DNA of 10,476 nucleotides from Methylocapsa sp. (GTDB lineage Bacteria; Pseudomonadota; Alphaproteobacteria; Rhizobiales; Beijerinckiaceae): the NCBI GenBank assembly GCA_003162995.1, contig PLUZ01000555.1, positions 1 to 10,476 of the forward strand. The letters run 5' to 3'. Positions 1 through 6,227 of this stretch are shown here, one piece after another (within the stretch, counting starts at the first letter, position 1; the number at the start of each line of letters is the position of its first letter). Under the pieces are notes generated by a model. The model was not told the origin of the DNA and searched no databases. It was given only the letters and a program-made list of their open reading frames with translations. The position numbers and the translations under genes were made by a program.

Positions 1-71
1 AGATCGGCCATACGTTGCGCGCGAAAGTTTGATGGGCTGGATTCGACCGCGATTAGCAAAGGCAATGTGAA

Positions 72-302
72 ATGGAGATTCTAGATATCTGCGCGGCATT
101 GTTTGCGTTGATCGCGGCGGTTTTCTGGTTTCTCTCAGCCTACGGACGGCTTCCACCTATGCTCGCTTACTGGGATTCGACGCCAGCCAATGACCCGTTC
201 TATCAGGCTGTGAAATTTACTGCCGTGATGAACAAGTGGGCTGCGGTTTTTTCCGGCGCGTCCGCCCTTTGCGTGGGTTTGGGACTGTTCGTTCGGGGAT
301 AA
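72..302 (+). CDS. Small hypothetical membrane protein (76 aa)
   Basis: I do not recognise this protein. It shows two hydrophobic stretches, at about residues 7-25 and 55-73, joined by a polar loop of about 30 residues that holds PPMLAYWD and a DPFYQ segment. This suggests a two-helix inner-membrane protein with a short tail. The ATG at 72 has a weak purine-rich stretch (AAAGG) about 8 bases upstream. No other start gives a longer product. It ends 46 bases before the DUF447-type gene on the same strand, so the two may be co-transcribed, but nothing links it to C1 metabolism. The 71 bases upstream show no recognisable gene. The hydrophobic pattern is more regular than expected of a chance frame, which is the main reason to call it real. 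Confidence 0.55.
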   Translation: MEILDICAALFALIAAVFWFLSAYGRLPPMLAYWDSTPANDPFYQAVKFTAVMNKWAAVFSGASALCVGLGLFVRG

Positions 303-348
303 ATGCAAGCAAACATTTGAGTGGACTTCGTATTGGGGAGACAGCAAA

Positions 349-912
349 GTGCCGATGATCCGCGAAGCCATCGTCACGACCATCGATCGAGCGGGCCTTG
401 CCCATCTCGCGCCCCTCGGCCTCATCGAGGACGGGGACGGTTGGATCATCGCGCCGTTTCTTCCCTCGGTGACGCGCGACAATCTCGTGGCAACCTCGGT
501 TGCCGTCGCCAATTATACCGACGACGCCCGCATTTTCGCGGGGCTCGTCACCGGCCGCCGTGACTGGCCCCTTGTGCCCGCGGCGAAGAGTCCCGTGCCG
601 CGTCTTGCGGAGGCGCTTGCGCACGCCGAACTCAGCGTCGCGCATGTTGAAGAGCATGCCGAGCGCCCAAGGTTCCATTGCAAGATTGTGCATAAAGAGC
701 AACATGCGCCATTCGAAGGCTTCAACCGGGCCGCCAACGCCGTTCTCGAATGCGCCATCCTCCTGACCCGGCTGCAGCTCCTGCCGCGCGACAAAATCGA
801 GCGGGAGATCGCTTATCTCGCCATCGCGATTGAAAAGACAGCAGGCCCGCGGGAGCGCGAGGCTTGGTCCTGGCTCATGCAAAAGCGCGAAGCATTTTAT
901 GCTCGCAATTGA
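349..912 (+). CDS. DUF447-type protein associated with H4MPT-linked C1 metabolism (187 aa)
   Basis: This resembles the DUF447 family, found in methanogenic archaea and in bacteria that use tetrahydromethanopterin. From memory, archaeal members solved by structural genomics have an FMN-binding, flavin-reductase-like split barrel. The biochemical role is not established. Residues 1-75 form the putative barrel part, with a PSVTRDNLVATSVAVANYTDDARIF-type core at about 39-63. Residues 85-180 are largely helical, with FHCKIVHKEQHAPFEGFNRA at about 109-128. The GTG at 349 is chosen because GGGGAG at 335-340 lies 8 bases upstream; an ATG two codons later is possible. The gene overlaps the 3' end of the oppositely transcribed OrfY-like gene by 16 bases. 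Its place beside H4MPT genes fits a role in cofactor synthesis or redox, which is inference. Confidence 0.8.
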   Translation: MPMIREAIVTTIDRAGLAHLAPLGLIEDGDGWIIAPFLPSVTRDNLVATSVAVANYTDDARIFAGLVTGRRDWPLVPAAKSPVPRLAEALAHAELSVAHVEEHAERPRFHCKIVHKEQHAPFEGFNRAANAVLECAILLTRLQLLPRDKIEREIAYLAIAIEKTAGPREREAWSWLMQKREAFYARN

Positions 913-1934
913 GTACCAGCGAGGAGTGCGACAGCCGCGGCCGGCGCGCAATCGCAGGCCTTGCTGCGTGCTTCCGGGACAGCATCAATCATACAGTCGA
1001 AATCGATGAAGGGACGGCCCATTCGTCCCGCCAGCTCGCGGATGACGCCGCGCCCGATGCCCGCGCCGGCAACTGGCGCGCTTGCTCCGATGAGACCGCG
1101 CGATAAAACGAGGGCTGCCGCGTCCATGATCTCGCGCATTTGCGCTTCGGCGAAAAATCGCGCCAGCCGTTCCCAGGCGGCGGTGTCCGCATCGATGCTG
1201 TCGCGCCCGATCATTCGCGCAAGCCGCGCGCATGAGGCGGCCTTGGTCTTTTCGCGCCCATCGGGCGTCTCCATCAAATCGGCGCCTTCCGGCAATTGCT
1301 CGAGAATGCGATGAACATCCGCTGTGCTCGCGAACCATTCGTTCATCAAGGGCGTCCATTGGCCCGCGAATGGCACCAGCTTTGGCCCCGCCATTAAGAA
1401 ACTCCGCGCAAGACCGCTATAGACAAGCTCGCCATGGACGAGGCGCTCCGCGTCAGTATAGCCAAGATTTACCGGCCGCCCTTCCGCGATCTGGATGATA
1501 TCCGTCGTCGTCGATCCCATGTCGATGAAGAGAGCTGAGCGTGCGCGCATTCCGGTCAGCGCCGCGCTGGCGTGCCAATTGGCCGAAGCGATGCCGGTTG
1601 CGTGGCCCGCGATGCCGCGCTCGTCCGTAAAGCCTGAGGGGCCCGTATAAAAAACCGCGCGTCCGGGGCCAAGCAGCCGCGCCATGATCGCAGCCAGTCC
1701 GACGACGCCTTCTTCGCGGGTTGCGAAGGCATCGCATAATTCGCCTGTCATCGTGATCGCATTCAGGGGGGCACGGCCAATCGCGGTCTCGGCTTCATAA
1801 AATGCGCGGTCGAGTTCCGCGATCCCGAGCCAGAGCGGGCACGCGATCTGTACCGCCTTTACGATAACCCCATTTTCCGCCCGCGCGGCCTTAAGATGCG
1901 CACCCCCAACATCCCATCCAATGATATGTTGCAT
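897..1934 (-). CDS. H4MPT-linked C1 transfer protein, OrfY/MfnF-like (345 aa)
   Basis: This is a protein of the hydantoinase/oxoprolinase-like branch of the actin/hexokinase fold. It is related to OrfY of methylotrophs and to archaeal MfnF, which joins the furan and glutamyl-tyramine parts of methanofuran. A methylofuran-assembly role is therefore likely but not shown here. The phosphate-1 loop is GWDVGGAHLKAA (residues 6-17). MTGELCDAF is at 62-70, the phosphate-2 loop DMGSTTTD at 138-145, and the glycine-rich GAGIGRGVIREL near the C terminus matches the adenosine motif. The ATG at 1934 is preferred over starts up to 2015, because the longer forms add a low-complexity leader and run into the divergent HisA-like gene. 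The upstream ribosome site is weak. The stop is TAA at 899-897, within the convergent DUF447 gene. Confidence 0.85.
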   Translation of the reverse strand: MQHIIGWDVGGAHLKAARAENGVIVKAVQIACPLWLGIAELDRAFYEAETAIGRAPLNAITMTGELCDAFATREEGVVGLAAIMARLLGPGRAVFYTGPSGFTDERGIAGHATGIASANWHASAALTGMRARSALFIDMGSTTTDIIQIAEGRPVNLGYTDAERLVHGELVYSGLARSFLMAGPKLVPFAGQWTPLMNEWFASTADVHRILEQLPEGADLMETPDGREKTKAASCARLARMIGRDSIDADTAAWERLARFFAEAQMREIMDAAALVLSRGLIGASAPVAGAGIGRGVIRELAGRMGRPFIDFDCMIDAVPEARSKACDCAPAAAVALLAGTQLRA

Positions 1935-1980
1935 GCCATTATTATTAGAAAATCCGGATGAGCTTTGGGTAAAATGAGGC
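1935..1980. promoter_or_regulatory. Divergent intergenic region between orfY-like and hisA-like genes
   Basis: These 46 bases separate two divergent start codons and must hold both ribosome sites. The half next to the OrfY-like start is unusually A+T-rich for this window (ATTATTATTAGAAAA on the plus strand), and GAGG lies just before the plus-strand ATG. No clear -35/-10 pair is visible, and the gap is too short for two full promoters. At least one promoter therefore probably extends into the neighbouring coding sequence. Confidence 0.4.
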
Positions 1981-2694
1981 ATGCTTAAGCGTCCGATCGA
2001 AGTCATTCCGGTCATCGATTTGAAAGACGGCGCAGTCGTGCGCGCCCAACACGGCTTGCGCCATTCCTATGCGCCAATCGTGACGCCGCTCGCGAAAACG
2101 AGCGCGCCGCTTGACATTGCAGCAGGGTTTTTGACGATTCATCCCTTTCGCACATTCTATATCGCCGATCTCGACCGCATCGAATCGCGCGGCAGCCATG
2201 AGTCAACTCTCTCCGCGCTCAGCGTGGCTTTTAAAGACGTCGTTTTTTGGGTCGATGCCGGAGTGCGCGATGCCGCAGAAGCACGCTCTTGGCTCGCTCG
2301 CCACGCAGATGCGCATCTCGTCCTTGGCAGTGAATCGCTGAAAAGTCACACGGTGCTCGCGGAACTCGCGCCCATGGACCGCGTGATTCTATCGCTCGAT
2401 TTTCGCGGCGGCAGCTTTGTGGGACCCAAGGAAATATATGATACACCGCATCTGTGGCCCAAGCGAGTCATCGTCATGCTACTTGCGCGCGTCGGCAGCA
2501 ATGCCGGACCCGACATGGATCGCCTTACGGAGGTCAAGCGCCGCGCGCCTAGTGCCATGCTCTATGCCGCTGGTGGACTTCGCGGCGGCTTTGATCTCAT
2601 GCGGCTCAATCAAGAAGGCATGAGCGGCGTGCTCGTTGCCTCGGCGCTGCATGACGGCCGTCTGACCGGCGCCGATCTCAAGAGTTTGATGTGA
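1981..2694 (+). CDS. HisA-like TIM-barrel protein of the H4MPT gene set (Orf9-like, 237 aa)
   Basis: This is a (beta-alpha)8-barrel protein of the HisA/HisF family and the likely counterpart of the HisA-like gene (orf9) found in methylotroph H4MPT islands. Its reaction is unknown. The family landmarks are VIPVIDLKDG (residues 8-17, Asp13 at the HisA catalytic position), YIADLDRIE (60-68), LVLGSESL (113-120), LSLDFRGG (137-144, Asp140 at the second catalytic position), AAGGLRGG (196-203) and VLVASALHDG (217-226). The glycine-rich loops that bind substrate phosphates in HisA are thus recognisable, which points to a phosphorylated substrate. There is no his operon around it, so true histidine synthesis is unlikely. 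The start follows from the family N terminus and GAGG just upstream. The gene runs toward fae and ends before a palindrome and a terminator. Confidence 0.85.
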   Translation: MLKRPIEVIPVIDLKDGAVVRAQHGLRHSYAPIVTPLAKTSAPLDIAAGFLTIHPFRTFYIADLDRIESRGSHESTLSALSVAFKDVVFWVDAGVRDAAEARSWLARHADAHLVLGSESLKSHTVLAELAPMDRVILSLDFRGGSFVGPKEIYDTPHLWPKRVIVMLLARVGSNAGPDMDRLTEVKRRAPSAMLYAAGGLRGGFDLMRLNQEGMSGVLVASALHDGRLTGADLKSLM

Positions 2695-2695
2695 C

Positions 2696-2738
2696 GCATG
2701 ATCTTGTCCGAAAAGTCTGCAACTTTCCGGGATCATGC
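2696..2738. repeat. Palindromic intergenic element, alphaproteobacterial type
   Basis: This 43-base near-perfect inverted repeat starts one base after the HisA-like stop codon. The outer arms are GCATGATC (2696-2703) and GATCATGC (2731-2738). The inner arms are CCGAAAAGT (2708-2716) and ACTTTCCGG (2722-2730) with one mismatch, around the loop CTGCA; a TTGT bulge separates the left arms. It resembles a dispersed palindrome I know from intergenic regions of Rhizobiales. Degenerate relatives appear at 9333-9378 and 9406-9446. It has no run of T after it and is not itself a good terminator. Confidence 0.7.
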
Positions 2739-2774
2739 TCTGGCCGCGCCCGGAGACGCGAAACAAGCAAAATA

Positions 2775-2804
2775 AAAGGGGCCCAGGGCCCCTTTATGTT
2801 TTTT
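2775..2804. terminator. Probable bidirectional intrinsic terminator between hisA-like gene and fae
   Basis: AAAGGGGCC (2775-2783) pairs perfectly with GGCCCCTTT (2787-2795) around a three-base loop. The plus strand then reads ATG followed by six T (2799-2804), a good end for the HisA-like transcript. On the minus strand the hairpin is followed by TTTTATTTTGC, which is T-rich enough to end the fae transcript, whose stop codon lies 15 bases before the T run. The position between two converging genes fits a shared terminator. Confidence 0.85.
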
Positions 2805-2819
2805 CCTTTACCGAGTTGC

Positions 2820-3329
2820 TCAATTCGGCGCGAAAGGATGTTTCGCGATATTACGCTGGGCGACGACATAGGCGGGTGTCGGCTCGCCGCTGACCGCGCG
2901 CGCGATCGACTCTTTCGTGGCCTGATAGTTGAAGTCCTGAATCTTCTGATTGTCCTTGGCGTCCCAATGGATGAACACACCGACGCAAATGAACAGATTG
3001 TCGGCTTCGCCAACCGGGATCACGCCAGCCGCGACACTATCGGCGACAGCTTTCGCGACGCCGTGCTGGGCCGGCCCGAACATCTGCACGGCCTGGGTCG
3101 CATTCTTGATCGTCACCTTGTTGAACAGAATGGTCGCGGGCTTGACGAGCAGGTTGGGAGCCACCACCGCGAGCAGCGTGGTGAAACCATCCTTATTGTT
3201 GGTAAGGGCAGTCGCGAACGCCGTTTCGGCCGCGCTGCCGCGCGGTCCAATGATGAGATCGATATGAGCAACTTCGTTGCCGTCCCCGACGAGCGATTCG
3301 CCGACACAGAGCTTGTTTATCTTGGCCAT
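2820..3329 (-). CDS. fae: Formaldehyde-activating enzyme (169 aa)
   Basis: Fae catalyses condensation of formaldehyde with tetrahydromethanopterin to methylene-H4MPT in the cytoplasm. It is the entry step of the H4MPT oxidation pathway and is usually very abundant in methylotrophs. The protein matches the family over its full length of about 170 residues: [20 protein letters not shown] with the conserved histidine (residue 22 here), [30 protein letters not shown], and the typical end AKHPFAPN. The ATG at 3329 gives the usual MAKI- start. An in-frame ATG at 3344 would add MGILS and has the better ribosome site (GGGAGG, 9 bases upstream), so it could be the real start. fae is the last gene of the minus-strand block, 153 bases after the CitG-like gene, and may have its own promoter. 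Confidence 0.97.
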   Translation of the reverse strand: MAKINKLCVGESLVGDGNEVAHIDLIIGPRGSAAETAFATALTNNKDGFTTLLAVVAPNLLVKPATILFNKVTIKNATQAVQMFGPAQHGVAKAVADSVAAGVIPVGEADNLFICVGVFIHWDAKDNQKIQDFNYQATKESIARAVSGEPTPAYVVAQRNIAKHPFAPN

Positions 3330-3382
3330 GCTTAAAATCCCCATTGCTAATTTCCTCCCTGGAGAAACCTGCTCCGATTTGT

Positions 3383-3428
3383 CGTCGGAAGAGTTCGACA
3401 CATGCCCGACGAACAACCTTGTTGTCAA
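3383..3428 (-). promoter_or_regulatory. Possible fae promoter with overlapping inverted repeat
   Basis: On the minus strand TTGACA (3428-3423) lies about 95 bases before the fae ATG. A 17-base spacer leads to GCATGT (3405-3400), a poor -10 hexamer, so only the -35 box is convincing. An inverted repeat, CGTCGG (3383-3388) with CCGACG (3406-3411), flanks the -10 region and is extended imperfectly on both sides by TTGT and AACAA. It could be an operator or chance. A separate promoter would fit the high fae expression known in methylotrophs. Confidence 0.35.
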
Positions 3429-3454
3429 CGCCGGAGATTTGGCCGGGCGGGATG

Positions 3455-3474
3455 GCGGCGGAGATTTCCGCCGC
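3455..3474 (-). other. GC-rich hairpin just after the CitG-like gene
   Basis: GCGGCGGA (3455-3462) and TCCGCCGC (3467-3474) form a perfect 8-base stem with a four-base loop. It begins 8 bases past the CitG-like stop codon on the minus strand. There is no T run behind it, so it is not a standard intrinsic terminator. It might stabilise the 3' end of the upstream message or reduce readthrough into fae. Confidence 0.4.
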
Positions 3475-3482
3475 GGGCGCAC

Positions 3483-4355
3483 TCAACCATCATTGCGCCG
3501 GTTGATCAAGATCCGAGTTAGCCGGTCCGCGAAAACACTCGCGACGGTGAGATCCGCACTTGTTCCGGGATTTAATCCAGAGGATTTCAGTTTCCGGTCG
3601 AAAGTCAGAAGATCTTGAAGCGCTTCCTCGAAATTGGCGGCGTTCGTGAAGCGTTCTAGCATATCCCGTGCCCCGGCTTGCACCCGCGCAGCCGCATCAA
3701 ACCCATGTTTGCGCACGATATGGCTATCAGGAAAGCCCGCGAGAAACGCGAGATAAACGCCGATTACCGGCCATGGGGCGGGCCAGCGCTTGCCCCGCGC
3801 CTCAGCCAAAGCGCCCCCGCCTGTTTCAAATACATCCACAAAATCATACGTATATTGATACGCGATCCGGTCCCGGCCCGCCGCTTCCCGCATCGCCTCC
3901 AAAAGCGTGACATCGGCATTACCACGGACATCGTGGCGGGCCGCCGTGCCTAATCCTGCCGGTGAGGCGTGAAGAATGGCGCGGAACGCAAAGTCCGCAT
4001 CCGCAAGGGTCAATCCGGCAAGAATCTTGCGTAGCGCCGTATGCAGATCCTCGCCGGTCTCGGCCGCGGCGGCGAGCGGCGCGCATAAAAGAATAATGCC
4101 GAGATTGGTATTCATGCCGGCCGCCGCGAAAGTCGCCTCCACGGCGGCAAGGATGCGGGCGCCGACCGGCAAAGAGGGATTGCTCAAGGCCGGAGCGGCG
4201 GCCTCGGCGCTGCGCAAGAAGTCACTCACGGTCATGCCGTGGCCATCGGCGAAGACATGGACATTGCCGGGCTTCGGCGCCTCGATCTCGTCGCGGCAGG
4301 CGGCGATGAAAGCCTCGGCGATGGCGTTCACGAGGCCGCTTTCGCCCTTGGCCAT
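3483..4355 (-). CDS. CitG/MdcB-like triphosphoribosyl-dephospho-CoA synthase family protein (Orf5-like, 290 aa)
   Basis: The sequence belongs to the CitG family, whose known members make the triphosphoribosyl-dephospho-CoA prosthetic-group precursor of citrate and malonate lyases. In H4MPT islands a distant member (orf5) is conserved and has no settled reaction; a role in H4MPT or methylofuran synthesis is inferred. Visible landmarks are EAPKPGNVH (residues 25-33), MNTNLGIILLCAPLA (81-95), a glycine-rich FETGGGALAEARG segment, and LNPGTSADLTVASV (261-274), which parallels the GGSADL motif of CitG. The ATG at 4355 overlaps the preceding ATP-grasp gene by 28 bases. A GTG at 4331 would form a GTGA start/stop overlap and give 282 residues, so it is a serious alternative. 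No lyase subunits are nearby. Confidence 0.85.
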   Translation of the reverse strand: MAKGESGLVNAIAEAFIAACRDEIEAPKPGNVHVFADGHGMTVSDFLRSAEAAAPALSNPSLPVGARILAAVEATFAAAGMNTNLGIILLCAPLAAAAETGEDLHTALRKILAGLTLADADFAFRAILHASPAGLGTAARHDVRGNADVTLLEAMREAAGRDRIAYQYTYDFVDVFETGGGALAEARGKRWPAPWPVIGVYLAFLAGFPDSHIVRKHGFDAAARVQAGARDMLERFTNAANFEEALQDLLTFDRKLKSSGLNPGTSADLTVASVFADRLTRILINRRNDG

Positions 4356-5275
4356 CCAATGCGTGTCAAGAGATCGGTGGCCAGCCGGTCCGCGATGGAA
4401 AAAGGCGCGACCTTCTGCAAGCCGCGCCAGCCGGGCATGCTGTTAACTTCGAGAACCTGGAGGGCATCCTCCCTATCGCGGATCATATCCACGCCAGCGA
4501 AATCCGCGCCAGTCGCCGCCGCCGCGCGCAAGGCCAGATCGATCATCATGGCGTCCGGCTCGCACCGTTCCGGGCGTCCGCCGAGTTTGACATTGGTGAT
4601 CCAATGTGTCGCATGGCGCGTCATCGCGGCAACGGCCTGACCTTGTGACACCAAGACACGAATGTCGTGAAAGCCGTTGCGTTCGACCGCGATATAGCGC
4701 TGAAGATAATAAACGCCTTCGACGGCTTCGAGCGGCGGCAAATCGTCTTCGCGCCGGATCAGTTTCAGGCCAAATCCTTGCGCGCCGAACAAGGGTTTTA
4801 GAACAAGCGGGCCGCGCCCCGCCTCGCGCCGCGCAATCTGGCGCGCGGCCTGTTCGGACTGCACTGTCCAGGTCGGCGGCGTCGGAATCGCATGGCGTGC
4901 AAGCACGAAACTCGTGGCCGCCTTATCGACGCAAATTTCAACGGTTCGCGCCGAATTGAAAACCGGCACCCCGATAGCGCCAAGACTGTGCAACACGTCG
5001 AGGCGCAAGGTCACGCTCTCGAATGTGCCCGATCCGATCGCGCGCACGAAAACCGCATCCGGCAAATCCGCGCCGAACCCCGGAATGACAAGACCGCTTG
5101 ACCGCCTTGTGTCGAAACCGCATTGCGACAGGCGGACCGGAACGGCAATCGCGCCCGCGCGCGCGAAAGCCGCCGTAAGATCGCGCGCATGCCAATCATA
5201 AAGATCGACAACGAGCGCGATCTTGGGTCCGCCCACTCCCTTGCGGGCCGCCGGCTGCCTATCCGAAAGAGGCAT
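4328..5275 (-). CDS. RimK-like ATP-grasp ligase (Orf7-like, 315 aa)
   Basis: This is an ATP-grasp amino acid ligase of the RimK type. Archaeal relatives include MptN, which adds glutamate to H4MPT. Here the acceptor is unknown, and glutamylation of H4MPT or of the methylofuran tail is inference. Residues 18-110 form the N-terminal pre-ATP-grasp domain ([16 protein letters not shown] at 18-33). The ATP-grasp fold follows with [13 protein letters not shown] (157-169), YYLQRYI (189-195), DIRVLV (204-209) and GVDMI with [14 protein letters not shown] (261-287), where Glu277 and Asn278 are the expected magnesium ligands. The ATG at 5275 overlaps the end of mch by 17 bases, and no clear ribosome site is seen, suggesting translational coupling. 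The gene ends within the start of the CitG-like gene. Confidence 0.88.
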   Translation of the reverse strand: MPLSDRQPAARKGVGGPKIALVVDLYDWHARDLTAAFARAGAIAVPVRLSQCGFDTRRSSGLVIPGFGADLPDAVFVRAIGSGTFESVTLRLDVLHSLGAIGVPVFNSARTVEICVDKAATSFVLARHAIPTPPTWTVQSEQAARQIARREAGRGPLVLKPLFGAQGFGLKLIRREDDLPPLEAVEGVYYLQRYIAVERNGFHDIRVLVSQGQAVAAMTRHATHWITNVKLGGRPERCEPDAMMIDLALRAAAATGADFAGVDMIRDREDALQVLEVNSMPGWRGLQKVAPFSIADRLATDLLTRIGWPRAKAAS

Positions 5276-6227
5276 CGAGCAATGCTTGATCGATCCCGCC
5301 CGCGTGGAAAGTCTCGCCGGTTTCGACCGCCGTCACAATGGCGCGCGCCGGGCTAAACAACATCGGGTCGATTTTATAGAAGTCACCTTTATAGGCTTTG
5401 AATACTTCGGCGAACGGGCGGCCATAATCGCGCGATGTCGTGCTTGGAAGCTGTTCCGCCAGCGCCTTTGCATCCGCGGCTGGTCCGGTCACGAAAAGAT
5501 GCGCTTGTCCGCCATAGATGATCGCATCATTGGTGCGGCCCATGGCTTGAATAAAATCGGGATGCGGCGGCGACAGCGGTGCCGAGGCCACGCCATCGAC
5601 AATACGCGAAAGCGGAAATTTGAGCTCATGCGCTTTGTGCAGCGCGACTTCGAGCACCCGCGCGACGACCTGCACGCCGCCCGCGAGACTTTGCGTCGGC
5701 GCAAAGATGAAAGTGACATTCTCAGGCGGAACGCCGCAATCATGCGCGACTTTCGCGGTAATTTCGCGCGGCGGCGCCCGGTCGGATTCAAGCACGAGAG
5801 TCGCGCGGGAAGCGGTGTCGCGATAGTCCAATTCCGAGAATAAGGGCTCCTTGCGCGCAAGTGCCCGGCCCGGACCCGAGCCAAGCGCGAAGAACGCCGA
5901 TTTGCCTTCGCCATGCGAGAGCGCCCAGCCCGCATATTGGCTGGCAAGGCAGGCGATCACCGGATCGGTCGAGCGTACACAAAGCTCAAACGGCCATTTC
6001 GGATTGGTGCCGGTCGGCGCGAGGCCAATTGTGCCAAGGCCGCCGAGGCAAATTTCGGCGACCGCCAAGCCTGCTTCGATGCCGCCCCGAGTAGCCTTGC
6101 CCGCGTCGATGATCGTCTCGCCCGCTTCGCCTTTGGAAACCGTGATCCGCAGTCTTGCGGCGTTCGCGACCATCCGGTCCACTGCCTGTCCGGTCAGCGT
6201 ATTGATACTCAGATCACTGTTGCTCAA
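5259..6227 (-). CDS. mch: Methenyl-tetrahydromethanopterin cyclohydrolase (322 aa)
   Basis: Mch hydrolyses methenyl-H4MPT to 5-formyl-H4MPT in the cytoplasm, the step after MtdB. The protein matches the family along its whole length, with the N-terminal [26 protein letters not shown] at about 62-73, [20 protein letters not shown] at about 88-107, [17 protein letters not shown] at about 114-130 and the C-terminal [12 protein letters not shown] place the start at a TTG (6227-6225) that overlaps the TGA of the preceding ATP-grasp gene as TTGA. GGGGAAGGA lies about 9 bases upstream, and the resulting N terminus and length (about 320) are those of the family. An ATG at 6293 would add 22 unrelated residues ([13 protein letters not shown]...) buried in the upstream gene. 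The 3' end overlaps the RimK-like gene. Confidence 0.95.
   Translation of the reverse strand: MSNSDLSINTLTGQAVDRMVANAARLRITVSKGEAGETIIDAGKATRGGIEAGLAVAEICLGGLGTIGLAPTGTNPKWPFELCVRSTDPVIACLASQYAGWALSHGEGKSAFFALGSGPGRALARKEPLFSELDYRDTASRATLVLESDRAPPREITAKVAHDCGVPPENVTFIFAPTQSLAGGVQVVARVLEVALHKAHELKFPLSRIVDGVASAPLSPPHPDFIQAMGRTNDAIIYGGQAHLFVTGPAADAKALAEQLPSTTSRDYGRPFAEVFKAYKGDFYKIDPMLFSPARAIVTAVETGETFHAGGIDQALLDASFG

Noticed and set aside
217..951. Minus-strand open frame of 244 codons opposite the DUF447 gene.
   Set aside because: The opposite strand carries a recognisable DUF447 protein with a good ribosome site; this frame has no motif and crosses three gene borders.
1935..2015. Longer N terminus for the OrfY-like protein, with a start at 2015.
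   Set aside because: It would add 27 residues that are serine- and asparagine-rich, overlap the divergent HisA-like gene, and come before the natural family start just ahead of the GWDVGG loop.
1981..2694. True HisA of histidine biosynthesis.
   Set aside because: No other his gene is present and the neighbours are H4MPT genes; divergence at loops such as ARVGSNAGPDMD also speaks against it, although a complementation test would be decisive.
2691..3335. Open plus-strand frame of 214 codons across the terminator and fae.
   Set aside because: It reads through the palindrome and the terminator hairpin and lies antisense to an unmistakable fae; its translation has no family likeness.
3483..4355. 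Citrate or malonate lyase accessory protein.
   Set aside because: No lyase, acyl carrier protein or transferase gene is in the window, and the context is entirely C1 transfer.
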